NCBI GenBank assembly: GCA_013362195.1
Contig: JABFWM010000499.1
Span: 1 to 8,323, forward strand
Length of the DNA stretch: 8,323 bases
Reading direction: 5' to 3'
From: Acidobacteriota bacterium
Lineage (GTDB): Bacteria; Acidobacteriota; Vicinamibacteria; Vicinamibacterales; 2-12-FULL-66-21
Position 1 is the stretch's first letter, and each line of letters opens with the position of its first letter. Below are positions 6,131-8,323 of this stretch, in pieces. Under the pieces are notes generated by a model. It was not told the DNA's origin. It did no database searches and was given only the letters and a program-made list of their open reading frames with translations. Made by a program: the position numbers and the translations under genes.

Positions 6131-6140
6131 ATGACCTTCG
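6119..6140 (+). promoter_or_regulatory. Hairpin enclosing the Shine-Dalgarno sequence and start codon of the zinc-ribbon gene
   Basis: CGAAGGTCAT (6119-6128) and ATGACCTTCG (6131-6140) are exact reverse complements separated by CT. In practice the stem is about nine base pairs with a four-base loop. The 5' arm holds GAAGG, a Shine-Dalgarno-like sequence six bases before the ATG at 6131, and the 3' arm begins with that ATG. Folding would mask both elements. Confidence 0.5.
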
Positions 6141-6346
6141 TCGAGCGGAGAAAAGTACAACGGCGGGCCGTCTCGCGCGGAGGGCGGAGGCTCGAAGATT
6201 GGGTGCCGGTGCGTCGGTGCGCATGCGAGGCAGGCGACATGCACGTCGGTGAAGGCACGCACTTCGAGTGGCGGCAGTGCAAAGCGTGCGGCGCGGTATG
6301 GCCTACGCTTTGCGCTCCCGCCTTTGCCGCCTACCTCGAAACCTGA
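6131..6346 (+). CDS. Small Arg-rich zinc-ribbon-like protein (71 aa)
   Basis: I recognise no named family, but the layout is typical of small bacterial zinc-ribbon proteins. It has a basic N-terminus (ERRKVQRRAVSRGGRR, residues 5-20), then Cys30 and Cys32 in CAC, then Cys50 and Cys53 in QCKACGAVW, with His38 and His44 between. Four Cys, or a Cys/His mix, could bind one zinc. A fifth Cys (61) lies near the C-terminus. ATG 6131 is chosen because the recognisable part starts there and GAAGG is six bases upstream. The same frame is open back to 6038, but that upstream part is encoded by the hairpin cluster. The Arg block could bind nucleic acid. It stands alone between the mprF operon and a convergent kinase gene, so context gives no function. 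Confidence 0.55.
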   Translation: MTFVERRKVQRRAVSRGGRRLEDWVPVRRCACEAGDMHVGEGTHFEWRQCKACGAVWPTLCAPAFAAYLET

Positions 6347-6433
6347 CCCACTCCCGGTCCGCGCTCCCCGGCTGCCTTCCTCGAACGTCCGCGGCGTATT
6401 GCCCGCTCTGGCGAAGGGAAGCTGCGCGTCTCT

Positions 6434-8260
6434 TCAACTGGATGCCGCGGAGTTTTCGTCGGCCGGCGTGCCGGCCGTCGCATCCAGGCCGGCCTGCGGG
6501 ACCGGCAGCCATACGCGAAACGTCGCCCCCTGTCCTTCTCCCGCGCTTTCGGCGGCCACGGTACCACCGTGCAGTTCCACCAGGTGCCGCACGATCGCCA
6601 GGCCGAGCCCGAGCCCGCCGTACCGCCGCCGCACCCCTGCATCGCCCTGCCGGAAGCGATCGAAGACGTGCGGCAGAAACTCCGCCGGAATGCCCGCGCC
6701 GCTATCGCGGACCGCGATCTCGATGTGCGTGCCCACACGCTCCGCGGTCAGTTCGACCGTGCCGCCCTCCGGCGTGAACTTGATGGCATTCGACAGCAGA
6801 TTCCACAGCACCTGCTGGAGGCGGTCCGGGTCGCCGACGATCGGGTCGAGATCCGGCGCGACGTGCGAGGTGAACGTGATGGACCTGGCGGAGACGGCCG
6901 GCCACAGCGTCTCGAGCGCGCGATGGATCACGCCCGCAAGATCGACGGGCCTCGCCTCGATGCGCAGTTTGCCGCTGATGGTGCGGGACACGTCGAGCAG
7001 GTCGTCGATGAGCCGCGTCTGCGCGACGGCATTCCGCTCGACCGCGCCCAGTGCCCGCAGCTGCTCCTCGCGTGACATCTCCTTGCCCGTGAGCACGCGC
7101 ACCCAGCCGTAGATCGCCGTCAGCGGCGTGCGCAGCTCGTGCGAGACGGTCATCAGGAACTCGTCCTTCAGGTAGCTGGCCGCTTCCGTTTCGCGCCGCG
7201 CCCGTTGCTCCTTCTGGAGCGCTTCTTCCAGCCGTTCGTTCGCCGCGCGCAGCCGGTCGGATTCGACCCGCTGCACGTCCATGAGTTCCTGCTCGGCCTT
7301 GCCGCGCGCGGTCATTTCGCGAAACACCACGACCACCATGCCGGCGACAGTGAGCGCGAGGGCGCCGAGCGCCAGCGCCGACGAGCGCGCCTGACGCTCC
7401 CAGTCCGCGAGCACCTCGTCGCGGCTGATGGACACCCCGACGACGAGCGGCGGGGAGTCGATTGTGCGATAGGCGCTGATGAAGGACGGTCCATTGGCTT
7501 GCAGCGGCCGTTCGATCACCCCGCGCGCCGCGGACCGCGCTGCCTGCAGGATCGGATTGTCGGTGGCGGTCTCGTTGATCGGGTTCTTCTCGGAAGGCTC
7601 GCGGAACAGCACGACACCGTCGGGGTGCAGCACCCACGTGGTGCCCCGGAGCCCGACGTCGACTGTCCGGAAGAACTCCCGATAGCGCTCGGGCAGGATC
7701 ACCGCGACGACGGTACCGGCGAACGCGCCGTCGGCGCCGGTCAGGCGCCGCCCGATGGGAATGAGGTACTGAGTCGGTTGGACGACGGACAGAAACGGGC
7801 GATCGACGACCAGCACGTCGCGGTCGAGCGCGGCGAGCTGCTTGAAGACGTAGTTGTCGCGGCGCGAGGCGCCGATGATCGCCGGCTGCGTGGAGTGGAG
7901 GATCCGGCCCGCAGCATCGGTCACCGTCAGGGAGCCGCCGCCGGGCAGCGCCGCTTTCGCGGCGGCGAGGATCGGATCCCACGCCTCCGCGCTGGCCGCG
8001 GGCCCGCCGACCCGCCGCGCATGGACGCTCAGTTGGCGCAGCGACTGATCGGCGACCGCGAACGAGTCGCGGACGTACTCCGACAGGACGAACGCCAGAT
8101 TTTCCGCGCGCGCCCTGGTCCCTTCGAGCGCCCGCCGGTGCGTCACGCTCAGCTGATTCGCTTCCATCGCGACGACCAACACGAAGATCGTCGCGGTGAA
8201 GGCGATCACCAGGAATTTCGGGCGGCGCTGCAGCGCCGCGACAGGACCCGTAGCGTGCAA
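6434..8260 (-). CDS. Sensor histidine kinase with periplasmic PDC/dCache-like domain (608 aa)
   Basis: A membrane-bound two-component sensor kinase. A first transmembrane helix (about residues 15-32) is followed by an extracytoplasmic region (33-293) resembling the double PDC/Cache domains seen in many kinases and diguanylate cyclases. It opens with a long helix (ENLAFVLSEYVRDSFAVADQ, 53-72), and strands such as GSLTVTDAAGRILHST (109-124) and TTWVLHPDGVVLFRE (207-221) follow. The second transmembrane helix is at about 295-313 and a coiled coil at about 320-360. HisKA follows, with phosphoacceptor His374 in TVSHELRTPL. HATPase_c has Asn491 in WNLLSNAIKF, DSGAGI (519-524), FDRFRQ (533-538) and GGLGLGLAIV (548-557). 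All catalytic boxes look intact. The start is TTG 8260. The frame stays open to the window edge without another usual start codon, so the true start could lie outside. No receiver domain or response regulator gene is visible. The ligand is unknown. Confidence 0.93.
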   Translation of the reverse strand: MHATGPVAALQRRPKFLVIAFTATIFVLVVAMEANQLSVTHRRALEGTRARAENLAFVLSEYVRDSFAVADQSLRQLSVHARRVGGPAASAEAWDPILAAAKAALPGGGSLTVTDAAGRILHSTQPAIIGASRRDNYVFKQLAALDRDVLVVDRPFLSVVQPTQYLIPIGRRLTGADGAFAGTVVAVILPERYREFFRTVDVGLRGTTWVLHPDGVVLFREPSEKNPINETATDNPILQAARSAARGVIERPLQANGPSFISAYRTIDSPPLVVGVSISRDEVLADWERQARSSALALGALALTVAGMVVVVFREMTARGKAEQELMDVQRVESDRLRAANERLEEALQKEQRARRETEAASYLKDEFLMTVSHELRTPLTAIYGWVRVLTGKEMSREEQLRALGAVERNAVAQTRLIDDLLDVSRTISGKLRIEARPVDLAGVIHRALETLWPAVSARSITFTSHVAPDLDPIVGDPDRLQQVLWNLLSNAIKFTPEGGTVELTAERVGTHIEIAVRDSGAGIPAEFLPHVFDRFRQGDAGVRRRYGGLGLGLAIVRHLVELHGGTVAAESAGEGQGATFRVWLPVPQAGLDATAGTPADENSAASS

Positions 8261-8267
8261 GGTGACG

Positions 8268-8273
8268 ATTGTA
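8268..8273 (-). promoter_or_regulatory. Possible -10 box (TACAAT) just before the kinase start
   Basis: On the minus strand TACAAT lies seven bases before the TTG start codon. If used, transcription would begin almost at the start codon and give a nearly leaderless mRNA, which would fit the missing Shine-Dalgarno sequence. No -35 hexamer at 17-base spacing is visible. A chance match is possible. Confidence 0.25.
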
Positions 8274-8323
8274 TCTCCGGTGTCAGTGGCCCCACGCCTC
8301 GCGCCGGCGCGCCACCCAGACGT

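Noticed and set aside
6249..7112. 287-residue plus-strand frame antisense to the kinase 3' half
   Set aside because: It is Ser/Pro/Arg-rich with no domain and lies opposite conserved HisKA and HATPase codons.
6702..7982. 426-residue minus-strand frame overlapping the histidine kinase
   Set aside because: Shadow of the kinase gene in another frame, with an Arg/Ala-rich translation and no domain.
8300..8311. Twelve-base perfect palindrome CGCGCCGGCGCG
   Set aside because: Pure G/C palindromes of this size are expected by chance in such GC-rich DNA and no other signal supports a function.
1..8323. CRISPR array, insertion sequence, phage gene, tRNA or rRNA
   Set aside because: I saw no regularly spaced direct repeats, transposase or integrase motifs, cloverleaf or rRNA-like sequence.

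Overview
The window is high-GC bacterial DNA with tightly packed genes on both strands and strong G/C preference at third codon positions. A bactofilin, a Sec-type signal peptide, a lipobox and a two-transmembrane sensor kinase point to a Gram-negative-type envelope. An Acidobacteriota-like soil bacterium is my best guess from the overall style, but no marker gene here settles the taxonomy.

Left part (1-1640): after about 200 bases with no confident gene comes a very small membrane-protein ORF on the minus strand (204-362). A non-coding stretch follows, holding an exact 10-base inverted repeat next to a -10-like box. Then come a single-domain STAS protein of the anti-sigma-factor-antagonist type (573-944, +), a convergent 64-residue coiled-coil protein (949-1143, -) and a divergent bactofilin (1236-1640, +).

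Centre (1743-5977, +): this is the most interesting locus. A full-length MprF-type aminoacyl-phosphatidylglycerol flippase/synthase (GTG start, 861 aa) is flanked by two related VirJ/AcvB-like serine alpha/beta hydrolases. The upstream one has a cleavable signal peptide and the downstream one is a predicted lipoprotein. The three reading frames overlap (4 nt and up to 53 nt), so they very probably form one operon. AcvB/VirJ-family proteins are known partners of MprF/LpiA-type synthases and hydrolyse aminoacyl-phosphatidylglycerol. The locus therefore looks like a make/flip/remove cycle for aminoacylated membrane lipids, with two removal enzymes instead of the usual one. A strong hairpin overlaps the ribosome-binding region of the first hydrolase.

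Right part (5978-8323): three consecutive hairpins (6040-6140) precede a 71-residue arginine-rich CxC/CxxC zinc-ribbon-like protein (6131-6346, +). Its Shine-Dalgarno-like sequence and start codon lie inside the last hairpin. Converging on it is a 608-residue sensor histidine kinase with a periplasmic PDC/dCache-like domain (6434-8260, -), with no response regulator in view.
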